Origin: a virus
Strand: one strand, 5' to 3'
DNA: 59,809 nucleotides
Virus record (IMG/VR): IMGVR_UViG_3300039307_000389
Span: 1 to 59,809 of that record
Part shown: in pieces, positions 42,030-49,954 of the stretch
How positions within the stretch are numbered: position 1 is the first letter of the stretch
How the letters are laid out: every line of letters begins with the position of its first letter
Translations under genes and position numbers: made by a program
Notes under the pieces: model-generated
Seen by the model: the letters and a program-made list of their open reading frames with translations, nothing else
The model's database searches: none
Told to the model about the DNA's origin: nothing

Positions 42030-43988
42030 TTAGACCTCCTGCCCGAACCATTTACGGCGCGGTATCCAGGTTTCCTTTTCGCCGGCGGGGTTTGCGGCCG
42101 GGCGTCTCCCCTGCTCGCCCGTCCCGTCCGGCCGCCGACTCTCGTTCTTGACCGGCGCGGAGAGTCTTTCCTCCAGCGCTTTCCAGTGCGCCTCTTGCGC
42201 TTGATCGACTCCGAGATCCCAGGCCGCGGCGCGGGCATAGTTGCGGCAGTCGAGGGCCTCGTTACGACCGTCTTTCCTCCACTCCCACTTCGTACGGCCG
42301 TTCTTCAGCTTTCTTGTGACTAACTGCTCGGCGGTTAACTGCTTGAAATGCTCATCCCCGTAGTTCTTGCCTTCACAGAAATGGCAGTATCCAGGCGGGA
42401 ATCCCACGCCCTGTTCGCGCTCTTGCGGCGTGGGCGGACGTAACCTCAGTCGGGAGTAGAGTTCACCCTTAAAGAACGAAACCGCTACGCGCTTGATTTT
42501 CAGGCCGAACTTCTTACCGGCAATTACTCCGTCAACCGGAGACGGCTGACTGACCGGGACTCCGCTCATTCCCGCCCTGTCATCTCCCTTGATCGCAGTT
42601 ACCCGCTCCTCTGGCTGCGTACGCACCCAGGCGTACACGTCGTTTGTCATGGTTCCGTCGCCGGAATCCACGAACATCCGGGATATCGGCAACTGCGCTC
42701 CGGACTCATGCGGAAAGGTTTCGTTGACGATATCCGCCAACTTCGCCCACACCGCGGGCTCCGAAGTGCGGCCCTCCAGAATCCGGTACTCTATCGACCA
42801 GCTCTCGCGGTTCCGTCCCCATGCGACGATCTCAACCTCGATGCGGTCGCGCTGCACGTCCACGCCTGCCGTCAGGATCAACCCGCCTGCGGGGACCGTT
42901 CCCAACGGGTACTTCTCGCGCCGCTCGATAAGCGTCCGATATTCTGGAGCCTCGCCCGGCTCTTCCCACAGTTCGGCCAGTTGCTCGTTAACGAACGTCT
43001 TCAGGGCCTCGTTGTTGTCTTTTGACTTCAAGAACTCGTCAACGAGCGCGCTGAGCTTGGTTCCGATCCGGGCCAATCCAGAAACCCTGAATCCAGCCAC
43101 GCCATTGAACGGACCCGTTGCGCGATAGCGGCCATTCACGCTGGCCGCCGTGCGGTCAACGTCAGTCCATTCGGCCTTGCACTCCTTGTTCGCGCAGACG
43201 TAGCGAGCCGACGCGCACTGCTTCTTCCGCGATGCCGCCGAAGAGTCCCATTTCACTTGCGACCACTTGGGGATCTGAAACTCCCCGCATTTCGGGCAGC
43301 GCAATTCGTACTCGCGCTTATCACTCTCCTCGTATGCCTGTTCTATCCGCGAGTACCCCTTTGCGGTTGGCGTGCAGGCGAGCATCGTCTTCCGATTCCA
43401 GAACTCCTCCTGGCGCCCTTGCGCCATCGAGATCGGATCGCCAGCGCCGCCGGCGGATGCCGGGTACTTGTCGATCTCGTCGCAGAAGAGATACCGGATC
43501 GGAAGGGCGGCCAAGTTCCCCGGCGATGCCGAAGCCACTACCGACAGATGGCCGCCAGGAAACGCTTTGTACTCGAAAGTGTTCTCACCGCTGCGAGATT
43601 TCTCTGTCGAGACTTTCCCGCGTAGACACGGCGTATCGCGCAGCATCGGCGCGAGTCGGATCTTAGACCACTTCTTGCAGTCCGTATCGCGGAACTGAAC
43701 CACCAGCATCGGCCCAGGATCTTGGTCGATGGCATAACCGAGACAGTTCAGTTCTATCTCCGTCTTTAAGGTTTGCCGTGCGACCATCATCACGATGGTG
43801 TGAATTGTCGGATCAGTGAAGGCGTCCATCGGCTCGCGCTGGTACGGCCGCGTCTTCCATTGACCTACGCGAGCGCTCGACTCGGGAGACAACTTACGCT
43901 TGGAGTCCGCCCATTGAGTGACAGTCAGTTTCGGGGGCGGCGCCCATAATTGCGCGATTTCCCGAACGGTCTCTGTTAGCGCGTTCAT
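42030..43988 (-). CDS. Terminase large subunit, lambda GpA family
   Basis: 652 residues. ATPase part: MMVARQTLKTEIELNCLGY (Walker-A-like, lysine at QTLKTE), LPIRYLFCDEIDKYP (Walker B), ASASPGNLAALP and CTPTAKGYSRIEQAY. A zinc ribbon with CPKCGEF...CANKECKAEW lies in the middle. Nuclease part: GVDVQRDRIEVEIVAWGRN (metal-binding aspartate), FVDSGDG. It translocates DNA into the prohead and cuts it. Confidence 0.93.
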   Translation of the reverse strand: MNALTETVREIAQLWAPPPKLTVTQWADSKRKLSPESSARVGQWKTRPYQREPMDAFTDPTIHTIVMMVARQTLKTEIELNCLGYAIDQDPGPMLVVQFRDTDCKKWSKIRLAPMLRDTPCLRGKVSTEKSRSGENTFEYKAFPGGHLSVVASASPGNLAALPIRYLFCDEIDKYPASAGGAGDPISMAQGRQEEFWNRKTMLACTPTAKGYSRIEQAYEESDKREYELRCPKCGEFQIPKWSQVKWDSSAASRKKQCASARYVCANKECKAEWTDVDRTAASVNGRYRATGPFNGVAGFRVSGLARIGTKLSALVDEFLKSKDNNEALKTFVNEQLAELWEEPGEAPEYRTLIERREKYPLGTVPAGGLILTAGVDVQRDRIEVEIVAWGRNRESWSIEYRILEGRTSEPAVWAKLADIVNETFPHESGAQLPISRMFVDSGDGTMTNDVYAWVRTQPEERVTAIKGDDRAGMSGVPVSQPSPVDGVIAGKKFGLKIKRVAVSFFKGELYSRLRLRPPTPQEREQGVGFPPGYCHFCEGKNYGDEHFKQLTAEQLVTRKLKNGRTKWEWRKDGRNEALDCRNYARAAAWDLGVDQAQEAHWKALEERLSAPVKNESRRPDGTGEQGRRPAANPAGEKETWIPRRKWFGQEV

Positions 43989-44530
43989 GCGGCCGTCTCC
44001 GGTTCCCAGCGGGCGAGTTCCGAGAGCGCCTCGTCTATCTCCGCCTCGATCTTGGCCTGAATCGCCGCCGGGTTAGTCTCGACGGCCAAATCCGGAGCCA
44101 GCCCATTACCTATCGCGCGCAGGCGCATCTTGGCCGCGGCCACCAGGCTACCCACCGCGCGCCGCACCGCTGCCAGTTCCGCGTACTTCCCCTCCAGGCG
44201 TAGCGCCTCCAACGAAGCCTTCTTGGCCTTCGCCGTCTCGTGAACTAACTGTGCGTGCGCCAGAGTTCCCGGCGTCGGAGATTCTCCGCGAGGTCGCGAT
44301 TCCGGCTGATATTCCTCCGGTTCCTGTGCCCGCGCCTTCGCTTTCGGACTCGGCTTTTGATGCTCGTTTACATTGGCCCGCGTGTTGCGAGCCCAGGCAG
44401 CATCCGCAAGGTCGGAGTCAAGCAACTTACCGTCGGTGAGCGCAATCCGTCCGGCCTTCACCGCCTTACTCACGGCCATTGCCGATACGCCCCTGTGTTT
44501 GGCGTACTGCCGCATCGACATGAGTGGCAT
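43985..44530 (-). CDS. Terminase small subunit, Nu1-like
   Basis: 181 residues. The N-terminal SMRQYAKHRGVSAMAVSKAV is the winged helix-turn-helix that binds the packaging site, with the wing DGKLLDSDLADAAWARN. A basic proline-rich linker and a helical C-terminus (AKAKKASLEALRLEGKYAEL) for binding the large subunit follow. Its stop overlaps the large-subunit start by four bases. No strong ribosome site precedes the ATG. Confidence 0.85.
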   Translation of the reverse strand: MPLMSMRQYAKHRGVSAMAVSKAVKAGRIALTDGKLLDSDLADAAWARNTRANVNEHQKPSPKAKARAQEPEEYQPESRPRGESPTPGTLAHAQLVHETAKAKKASLEALRLEGKYAELAAVRRAVGSLVAAAKMRLRAIGNGLAPDLAVETNPAAIQAKIEAEIDEALSELARWEPETAA

Positions 44531-44537
44531 TTATTTA

Positions 44538-44566
44538 TTGACTCCACAAACTGCTGCTGTTATGCT
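44538..44566 (+). promoter_or_regulatory. Sigma70 promoter for the rightward operon, leaderless
   Basis: TTGACT (44538-44543) and TATGCT (44561-44566) are 17 bases apart. Transcription would begin about 44573-44575, on the ATG of the first gene (44574). There is no Shine-Dalgarno before this ATG, so the mRNA is probably leaderless. The spacer contains CACAAACTGC, close to the GTAAACTGC seen in the integrase promoter. Confidence 0.7.
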
Positions 44567-44573
44567 CTGGTTT

Positions 44574-44834
44574 ATGGAGCGGCCGAAGAGCCAGAAGCTA
44601 CACTGCCCGAATTGCGGCAAGGTGATTCCGGATAGCGAGGTCCGCAGTAGAGCTGCTTCGCTGGCGAGCCGTGCCCGCGTAAACCCCGCCGGCGGACGCC
44701 CCGCGAAAGTCGAACCGTGCCCAGGCTGCCAGGCTCCCCTCACCGCCCGGCAGCGCCGCGTCCACCACTGCCCCGGCCTACCCCCCAGGAAGCGCGGACG
44801 GCCACGTAAACCGTTGCAAACGCAGGAAATATAG
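44574..44834 (+). CDS. Zinc-ribbon protein with AT-hook-like tail
   Basis: Eighty-six residues. CPNCGKVIPDSE and CPGCQAPLT form a two-half zinc site; the C-terminus RKRGRPRKP is an AT-hook core (RGRP) for the minor groove of AT-rich DNA, and GGRPAK is a second basic patch. The protein is probably a DNA-binding regulator made early. Translation from a leaderless mRNA is implied by the promoter position. Confidence 0.65.
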   Translation: MERPKSQKLHCPNCGKVIPDSEVRSRAASLASRARVNPAGGRPAKVEPCPGCQAPLTARQRRVHHCPGLPPRKRGRPRKPLQTQEI

Positions 44835-44927
44835 TTTCACCCCCGCAAGACCTCTGCAAACATTGGCGAGTCCGAGAGCGGCTCCGCTAAAGCACTGCAA
44901 ACGCTCCAAATAAAAACCTTCACAAAC
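44815..44927 (+). repeat. Four spaced direct repeats of TGCAAAC
   Basis: TGCAAAC occurs at 44815-44821, 44855-44861 and 44896-44902, and CACAAAC at 44921-44927, within the 160-base gap 44835-44994 and the end of the AT-hook gene. The spacing of the first three is 40-41 bases, four turns of the helix, so all lie on one DNA face. They precede and enter the second promoter. A binding array for one regulator is likely. Confidence 0.5.
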
Positions 44928-44947
44928 AGCGGCTATAGTGCGATAAT
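44919..44947 (+). promoter_or_regulatory. Second rightward promoter
   Basis: TTCACA (44919-44924) and GATAAT (44942-44947) with a 17-base spacer read towards the gene at 44995. The last motif of the repeat array overlaps its -35 box, so a bound protein would repress it. Confidence 0.5.
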
Positions 44948-44994
44948 TCGATTTCGGGTTGGTTAAACCGGCCCGAGGAAAGGAAAACGGCCCG

Positions 44995-45297
44995 ATGGCG
45001 ACTCGACACCTACTGCTTACCCGTGGAACCGAATGGCGCCGCCTATGGAATTGGCGCGTTCGGGAATTACGGGGCGAGCCTAAAGACTGGAACCTGCTCA
45101 CCACTAGCGAGCCGCTGGCCGAATACCCTTCCCGTCTATCACCCATGGAAGCGGCCCGGTTAGCCTTCGCGGAATTTCCGGACTGCCGCCTCTACCTGCG
45201 GGTAGACGATCCCGACGCGGCTCCCCTGCGTTGCGAGAATTTCACCGTGGCGCGGGTTATGCCCACGGTTGCGGAGGCCCCTAATGACGCCAGATAG
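44995..45297 (+). CDS. Unknown rightward-operon protein
   Basis: 100 residues. It begins MATRHLLLTRGTEWRRLWNW and carries GEPKDWNLLTTSEPLAE and ARLAFAEFPDCRLYLRVDD. A purine-rich AGGAAAGGAAAA lies ten bases upstream. The stop overlaps the next ATG by 14 bases. Not recognised; soluble, alpha-beta. Confidence 0.6.
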   Translation: MATRHLLLTRGTEWRRLWNWRVRELRGEPKDWNLLTTSEPLAEYPSRLSPMEAARLAFAEFPDCRLYLRVDDPDAAPLRCENFTVARVMPTVAEAPNDAR

Positions 45298-45751
45298 TCC
45301 CGTTTCCTGGGAAGACTTCGACCGTATGATAGCCGAGGATTCCAAGACCGACGCTTCGCCTTTCGGCGATGCCGTCTACAGTTACAGCCGAGCGCAAGCC
45401 ATCGAAGATGGCGAGTTGGTAGACGTTTCCGGTCCCGCTAAAGAGGCCGGCATCTCGTTCCCCGTGGCCATGACGCGCGGGGTTTATGCCCAGTGCGTCG
45501 AACTCCCCGAGGGGTATCACGGTTGCCAAGACGTGAACGGCCGCCTTTGGGACGTGGTATGGATGCTCCGTTGCGCGATTCGCCGCTCCCGTGGGGGTGA
45601 CCGGATAGACTACGGCGTACTGGTACGCCGGATAACGAAGCAACTCTCGGACGACCGCCGGCCGCCAGTACTCCACAAACTGTACGCCCTCTGCGGGCCT
45701 GGCGACACTCCGGCGCCGGTCATTACGATCATGCTCCCGGAGGAGGATTGA
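45284..45751 (+). CDS. DUF6573-like protein
   Basis: 155 residues. YSYSRAQAIEDGELVDVSG, AKEAGISFPVAMTRGVYAQC and a later WDVVWMLRCAIRRSRGG match a domain (DUF6573-like) found in plasmids, phages and mobile islands. Its role is unknown. GGAGG precedes the ATG by six bases. It shares the operon with the clamp loader. Confidence 0.7.
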   Translation: MTPDSPVSWEDFDRMIAEDSKTDASPFGDAVYSYSRAQAIEDGELVDVSGPAKEAGISFPVAMTRGVYAQCVELPEGYHGCQDVNGRLWDVVWMLRCAIRRSRGGDRIDYGVLVRRITKQLSDDRRPPVLHKLYALCGPGDTPAPVITIMLPEED

Positions 45752-45754
45752 TCC

Positions 45755-45958
45755 ATGACCTTCGACGGCCTGGACGATTACGAACTGGAACGCCCGCCCC
45801 TCGCGGGCGTTTCCGATCCCGAGTGGGGAACCCGCCTGGATGCCGAGCGCGTGACGGCGGAGTTTCGCACGCGATCCGCGCGCCGCCTGGACTCCGGCCG
45901 CCGGCCGATAACCGACTCCCCGCTCTTCGGCGGCCCCGCGCAACGGGAGCTTTTCTAA
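45755..45958 (+). CDS. Unknown small protein
   Basis: Sixty-seven residues, charged and mostly disordered (LDDYELERPPLAGVSDPEWG, RRLDSGRRPITDSPLFGG). GGAGG precedes the ATG by eight bases. The stop overlaps the next start (TAATG). No family. Confidence 0.6.
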   Translation: MTFDGLDDYELERPPLAGVSDPEWGTRLDAERVTAEFRTRSARRLDSGRRPITDSPLFGGPAQRELF

Positions 45959-46164
45959 TGGACACGAATTGCAGCCCGCTAGATACGCGCCGTAGTTGCG
46001 CGTTCACGTTAATCTGCGAGCGGTGTCACCGCTGCCTGCTGCACTGCACTTGCCCTCCCTCCGAGCAACGCGCTTCGGAGCCGGGTGTAATCGAATACCG
46101 CCTCCGGCAGGAGTTCTTCACCCGCCGGGTTCCGAATGGGAGATTAAATGCAACCACTCGTTGA
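45958..46164 (+). CDS. Small cysteine-cluster protein
   Basis: Sixty-eight residues with a CERCHRCLLHCTC cluster that could hold zinc, followed by EYRLRQEFFTRR. It is coupled to both neighbours: TAATG upstream, and a 17-base overlap with the clamp loader start. Function unknown. Confidence 0.6.
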   Translation: MDTNCSPLDTRRSCAFTLICERCHRCLLHCTCPPSEQRASEPGVIEYRLRQEFFTRRVPNGRLNATTR

Positions 46165-46975
46165 AAAGTACCGCCCCAAGCACCTCGCGGACTTCGCCGG
46201 TTTATCCGGCCCGCGCGCCGTGCTTAGCAAGTTCGCCGCCGGCCCGTATAGCGCCGCCTGGCTGCTCGTCGGCGCCGCCGGAACGGGGAAGACTACGATG
46301 GCTTTCGCGCTCGCGGAAGAGATCGGAGGCGAGATCCACCACATACCCTCGCGCAATTGCGACCTCGAAACCGTGGAGCGTACCTGCGCCTCGTGTCACT
46401 ACCACCCCTGGGCGGGAAACTGGCACACCGTTATCGTGGACGAAGCGGACCAAATGAGCCGCCCCGCGCAACTCGCGTTCCTCTCGAAGTTGGACAGCGC
46501 GGCGCCTCCGCCCGATACGGTGTTCCTCTTCACGGCGAACGATACCGCGCTCCTGGAGAAGCGGTTCATTAGCCGTACGCGCGTGCTTCGCTTTAGCCTG
46601 GAATCCGAAACCGCCTCCGCTATCGCCTACCTGGAGCGCATCTGGAGCGCGGAAACCGCGGCCCCGGCCCCCGACTTCGCCGCGCTGCTACGCGACAGCG
46701 AATACAATCTAAGGGACGCCCTTATGCGGATCGAAATCGAACTGGTAGCGCCTGGCTCGTACCGCCCGAACGCCGAAACGTCTCCGGCGTGCGCTCCCGT
46801 TCTAGCGCGTCCGAGTCACCGCCGCCCGGCCACTCCGCCGGCCCCCGGTCGTTTCGCCTGCCCGAATTGCGCCGCCCCGAGCGCTAACCGCCAAGGGATC
46901 GTAGCGCACATGCGGATGGTGCATAAATTCAGCAAGCCCCAGTGGGTCGCGGCGATGGCTGCCGCGGGGATGTAG
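46148..46975 (+). CDS. AAA+ clamp loader (RFC/DnaX-like) with C2H2 zinc finger
   Basis: 275 residues. It opens MQPLVEKYRPKHLADFAG, the KYRP motif of clamp-loader subunits. Walker A GAAGTGKT (42-49), Walker B VIVDEAD (95-101), sensor 1 LFTAND, and SRTR (142-145) at the SRC position follow; a CxxC insert (CASCHYH) sits after Walker A. Beyond the lid domain is a linker and then CPNCAAPS...HMRMVH, a C2H2 finger at the C-terminus. It would load the phage beta clamp onto DNA. A clamp loader with a DNA-binding finger is unusual. Confidence 0.8.
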   Translation: MQPLVEKYRPKHLADFAGLSGPRAVLSKFAAGPYSAAWLLVGAAGTGKTTMAFALAEEIGGEIHHIPSRNCDLETVERTCASCHYHPWAGNWHTVIVDEADQMSRPAQLAFLSKLDSAAPPPDTVFLFTANDTALLEKRFISRTRVLRFSLESETASAIAYLERIWSAETAAPAPDFAALLRDSEYNLRDALMRIEIELVAPGSYRPNAETSPACAPVLARPSHRRPATPPAPGRFACPNCAAPSANRQGIVAHMRMVHKFSKPQWVAAMAAAGM

Positions 46976-46984
46976 GGGGAGTCT

Positions 46985-47416
46985 ATGCTTCCCCTCTTCG
47001 ACCCTCCCTGCCAGTCCCCCACGCGCACCGTGGTTGCCTCCGCCTGCCGTTGCGGGGAGCGCTGCCTTTGGAACGGCGAGCGCCGCGCGAAGTCTACTGT
47101 TATCCGCAGGCTCGAAGCGGACGGCGTGCGGGTAGTCCCGGTGTGCCCGGAAATGCTCGGCGGGTTGCCCTGCCCGCGCCCTCCGGTGAAGTCGAAGCGC
47201 GGGCGGGTATTCGAGACGGACCCGGAAACGCGGAAGACCTTCGGCGCCGAGCGCACGGAAGAATTTACGCGCGGGGCGGAGACGGCCGTCTCTATCGCCC
47301 TCGGAATGGGCGCCACCGAGGCGTACCTACAGCGGTTCTCGCCCTCCTGCTCGCCTACGGGGATCGCCGGCCGCGCGTTCGCCGCGGCTGGAATAAAGGT
47401 GGTCCCTATCTGGTAG
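46985..47416 (+). CDS. DUF523 family protein, thiouracil desulfurase-like
   Basis: 143 residues. CRCGERCLWNGERR, VVPVCPEMLGGLPCPRPP and SPSCSPTG reproduce the three cysteine blocks of DUF523 (TudS-type) proteins, where cysteines hold an iron-sulfur cluster for removal of sulfur from thiouracil. The order of motifs and the glycine-rich C-terminus (GIAGRAFAAAGIKVVPIW) fit. GGGGGAG lies before the ATG. It is the last gene of the rightward operon and faces the PP-loop fusion. Confidence 0.75.
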   Translation: MLPLFDPPCQSPTRTVVASACRCGERCLWNGERRAKSTVIRRLEADGVRVVPVCPEMLGGLPCPRPPVKSKRGRVFETDPETRKTFGAERTEEFTRGAETAVSIALGMGATEAYLQRFSPSCSPTGIAGRAFAAAGIKVVPIW

Positions 47417-47420
47417 GACG

Positions 47421-48698
47421 TTAGCTCTCGTAATCGCCCGCCTCGAACTTTTCCTGCCCTTTATCGGCGGCTGCCAAGAATCCGAAGTGGCCGCCCTCCG
47501 GGTTAATCATCTGCCACGCACCCGGCCCGAACCGCTCTTCAAGTTCCCGTAGTTCTCTCCACACATCCGGGAAGGTCGCCCGAATCGCGGCGTAGGCCTG
47601 CGGCTTTTGGCCCGGACAAATCCTACAGGCGGTACGGCACAGCCCGCGCGAATACCCGTCCCACGCTGGAAGGCCCGCTTCTTCGAGGAGCTTACCGCTC
47701 GTTTCCTTATCGCTGAAGTAGAGCGGCTGGAAGTACTTGTATTTCTCCATCCGCTCGACTACCAGAAACCGGCTCTCGTTTCGCTTTCCGGAAGCCGCGC
47801 GCTCCGAGAGTCTGCCACCGCGCAGGATCGCGATTTCATCCGCGCCGTGCGTGAGCATGTAATCGTCCAACGGCTGGTGCAGATTGTCGTGGCAGTACGG
47901 ATGTCCGAAGTGCGGCCATTGGCCCTTTTCGAGCATCGTGTCCAGAACGGTGCGCTTCGAGCGCAAGACCACCAGCGGTACGCCGAGGAACCGCGCCGCA
48001 TCGTGCAGGTACAGGTGGAATCCGACGTAATCGGCGCCGAGGTCCACGAACAATAGCTCGGTCGGGTTGTCGGGGAAATAGTGCCGCGCCCAGACGGCCG
48101 CCGCGCTCGAATCCTTGCCGCCGGAATACTCTACCAGTAGTTTGCGGCCCGCCAAGATCGCGCGCTCTTCTTCGGTGGGTTCTAGGTCACCCACGCAACC
48201 GCCCTTGATGGTGTCGGGCTTGAACGTCTCGCCTGCGGGTTCTTCCGCGCCGCCGGACCCGTCCGTGAGATCGGCCAGCAGGGAATCGAGGGACGGCCCG
48301 AGGTCTTGCCCGATTTCGCTGGTTCGCAATTCGGCCAGCAGGGAGTTCAACTTCTTTTCGTCTTTCTCCGCCTGGGCCGATATCGGGTCCATCGTCGCTA
48401 GGACCAGCGCCTCTTCCTCTTCGGTGAGGTCAACGTACAGAACCGGAACCGACTCGCCGGCCGCCTTCGCCATCTCCACGCGAAGATGCCCGTCTACCAG
48501 AAACCCCGTCCGCTGGTTCACTACGACGTTTTGGACCCATCCCACCTTATCGAGCACGCCGCCGAGCGCTTCGCGCTGCGCCGGCGGGTGCAGCCGCCAG
48601 TTCTTCGGGTTGGCGAGGAGCGTAGCGGCATCCTCGACGCCAGAGCCGACGATTCGGCTGCGCCAAGCTACCGAGCTGGTTTTGCGACCTTTTGGCAT
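47421..48698 (-). CDS. ParB/Srx domain fused to PAPS-reductase-like PP-loop enzyme
   Basis: 425 residues. The N-terminus (LANPKNWRLHPPAQREAL, VDGHLRVEMAKAAG, LYVDLTEEEEALVLATMD) is a ParB-like nuclease or DNA-binding domain; after a linker at 140-180 comes a PP-loop ATPase with EYSGGKDSSAAAVWA (SGGxDS), and a cysteine set CRTACRICPG that could hold an iron-sulfur cluster. The two halves resemble IbrB and IbrA and the DndC-like sulfur enzymes. It may modify DNA or RNA with sulfur or act as a regulator. The promoter region carries repeats. Confidence 0.8.
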   Translation of the reverse strand: MPKGRKTSSVAWRSRIVGSGVEDAATLLANPKNWRLHPPAQREALGGVLDKVGWVQNVVVNQRTGFLVDGHLRVEMAKAAGESVPVLYVDLTEEEEALVLATMDPISAQAEKDEKKLNSLLAELRTSEIGQDLGPSLDSLLADLTDGSGGAEEPAGETFKPDTIKGGCVGDLEPTEEERAILAGRKLLVEYSGGKDSSAAAVWARHYFPDNPTELLFVDLGADYVGFHLYLHDAARFLGVPLVVLRSKRTVLDTMLEKGQWPHFGHPYCHDNLHQPLDDYMLTHGADEIAILRGGRLSERAASGKRNESRFLVVERMEKYKYFQPLYFSDKETSGKLLEEAGLPAWDGYSRGLCRTACRICPGQKPQAYAAIRATFPDVWRELRELEERFGPGAWQMINPEGGHFGFLAAADKGQEKFEAGDYES

Positions 48699-48740
48699 GG
48701 TTTACGCCCCTGTAAACCGGCTATGTAAACCGGGTTTACG
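48699..48740. promoter_or_regulatory. GTAAAC/GTTTAC operator cluster upstream of ParB fusion
   Basis: GGTTTAC (48699-48705), TGTAAACC (48711-48718), TGTAAACCGG (48724-48733) and GGTTTACG (48733-48740) stand directly before the ATG at 48698: two direct and two inverted copies in 42 bases. The motif is the same family as at 1.4 and 44.8 kb. The rest of the gap to 48843 holds a TTAATATAT stretch (48770 region) that could be promoter DNA, but I cannot define a promoter. Confidence 0.55.
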
Positions 48741-48843
48741 CTATACGTCTACGCACAACGCGCGATATATTAACCCGCCCGCCTTAGGAGGGTAGACAGG
48801 ACCCGTAATTCAGTGTTTGCAACAACTTCGACGCGCATAGTCA

Positions 48844-48939
48844 CTACGCCTTTCGAGCCCTTCGCAACTCCAGATCCCAGAGCAGGGAGTCGAGCCAATC
48901 CAGGAGCGCTCCCCATGTCCACGCCTCTAACCGCCACAT
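48844..48939 (-). CDS. 31-residue amphipathic small protein
   Basis: Starts MWRLEAWTWGALLDWLDSLL and ends DLELRRARKA. GAGGGG lies eight bases before the ATG, which is three bases after the preceding stop. The tryptophan/leucine-rich amphipathic pattern is not expected by chance. It may be a leader or membrane-active peptide; low certainty. Confidence 0.4.
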   Translation of the reverse strand: MWRLEAWTWGALLDWLDSLLWDLELRRARKA

Positions 48940-48942
48940 CGT

Positions 48943-49296
48943 TTACACCCCTCGGAGAGTCGGCAGGATTGCCCCCCACCAGCGCCGTATCACCGTCCGG
49001 TCGGGAGAGTCGTTCATCAGTCCAATGGCCCCTGATATTCGTTGCAGGATAGCTTCCCCATCGACGGCGGGAGGAGCGGCCCTTTCAGGCTGGGGAGCAG
49101 GCGGAGGGAACGGAGGCGGAGGACACCGCTTTGGCATCGGAGGCCAAGCCTTATGCAGGACCGTGACCGCATACGGCGCCCTCGCCGGAACTCCGGAGCC
49201 GCCCGTAGGCGGAGTCGGGTTTAGCGGGGAGTGGGTCACATCGGGTTGATACCCCGAGCCCGTGTACCTCCGAAGCGCGTCATCAGCACGTTCCAT
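48943..49296 (-). CDS. Unknown proline-rich protein
   Basis: 117 residues. The middle is proline-rich (RCPPPPFPPPAPQPERAAPP) and disordered; the C-terminus (EAILQRISGAIGLMNDSPD, RTVIRRWWGAILP) is a helical hairpin. No family recognised. It belongs to the leftward run of small genes. Confidence 0.5.
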   Translation of the reverse strand: MERADDALRRYTGSGYQPDVTHSPLNPTPPTGGSGVPARAPYAVTVLHKAWPPMPKRCPPPPFPPPAPQPERAAPPAVDGEAILQRISGAIGLMNDSPDRTVIRRWWGAILPTLRGV

Positions 49297-49313
49297 TCGC
49301 CTTATCCTTCCCG

Positions 49314-49592
49314 TCAGTACAGATCGTCCGAGTAGTGTGGGCAGCCCCGGCGACAGTGCTCCCCCTGCTGGGGTGGATGCCTCTTGACGCTCTCTGCTAC
49401 GCGCATGATCGCCGCTTCCAGCGTTGCGCCGTCCACCGCAAACGATCCGTGGCTCCCGATGCCGTGGTGTACGTGCCAGTCGTAGAACCAGATGCGCCAG
49501 GTGCTGGATGATGGGAAGTAGTCGATGTGCGGGTTACCGTACCGGGACGCCAGCAGGTTCAGGTTGCTATTGACGTTCCTACCCGTGCTCAC
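49314..49592 (-). CDS. Unknown small protein with C-terminal cysteine/histidine pair
   Basis: Ninety-two residues. FPSSSTWRIWFYDWHVHHGI, with several histidines, and EHCRRGCPHYSDD at the end. Possible metal site from HVHH and CRRGC. The stop-start overlap with the next gene (ATGA) supports it. Family unknown. Confidence 0.55.
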   Translation of the reverse strand: MSTGRNVNSNLNLLASRYGNPHIDYFPSSSTWRIWFYDWHVHHGIGSHGSFAVDGATLEAAIMRVAESVKRHPPQQGEHCRRGCPHYSDDLY

Positions 49593-49954
49593 TTGCCCGT
49601 CTCCCTGTCGTAGCGCGCGTTATAGCGCTTGATCGAAGCCTCTATGTCCACGCCGTACCGATCCTCGAACTTCGCCTTGCCCAGCGCTTCTATCGAGGAC
49701 TCAGGGCCAGCCTGTATCTGGTGGAACTCGGGAGCCAAGGGCAACGTGCGCCTGTCGTCTTTCGGCTCTCCGAACCGTCGAACGTGGTGTACCGTGGCGC
49801 GCCGGCCGGATATCATGCACGGTTGCTTCGCTATCCACGCCAGGTACGCCTTATCGACGCCACGCCCGCGCCGCGGCTTGCTGCGCCGAGCCTTTACGCG
49901 CTTCATTCCAAAGATGGCCATTAACGCATCCGCCGCGCCGTACTCATTCGCCAT
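49589..49954 (-). CDS. HNH-type nuclease-like protein
   Basis: 121 residues. KAYLAWIAKQPCMISGRRAT, VHHVRRFGEPKDDRRTLPLA and PEFHQIQAGPESSIEA follow the pattern of phage DUF968/Ref-like nucleases: a cysteine, an H-H pair, a D-x-x-R-T-L-P-L segment and a late histidine. These cut DNA, sometimes with recombinase proteins. An alternative ATG lies two codons upstream. Overlaps the PD-(D/E)XK gene by 11 bases. Confidence 0.6.
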   Translation of the reverse strand: MANEYGAADALMAIFGMKRVKARRSKPRRGRGVDKAYLAWIAKQPCMISGRRATVHHVRRFGEPKDDRRTLPLAPEFHQIQAGPESSIEALGKAKFEDRYGVDIEASIKRYNARYDRETGK

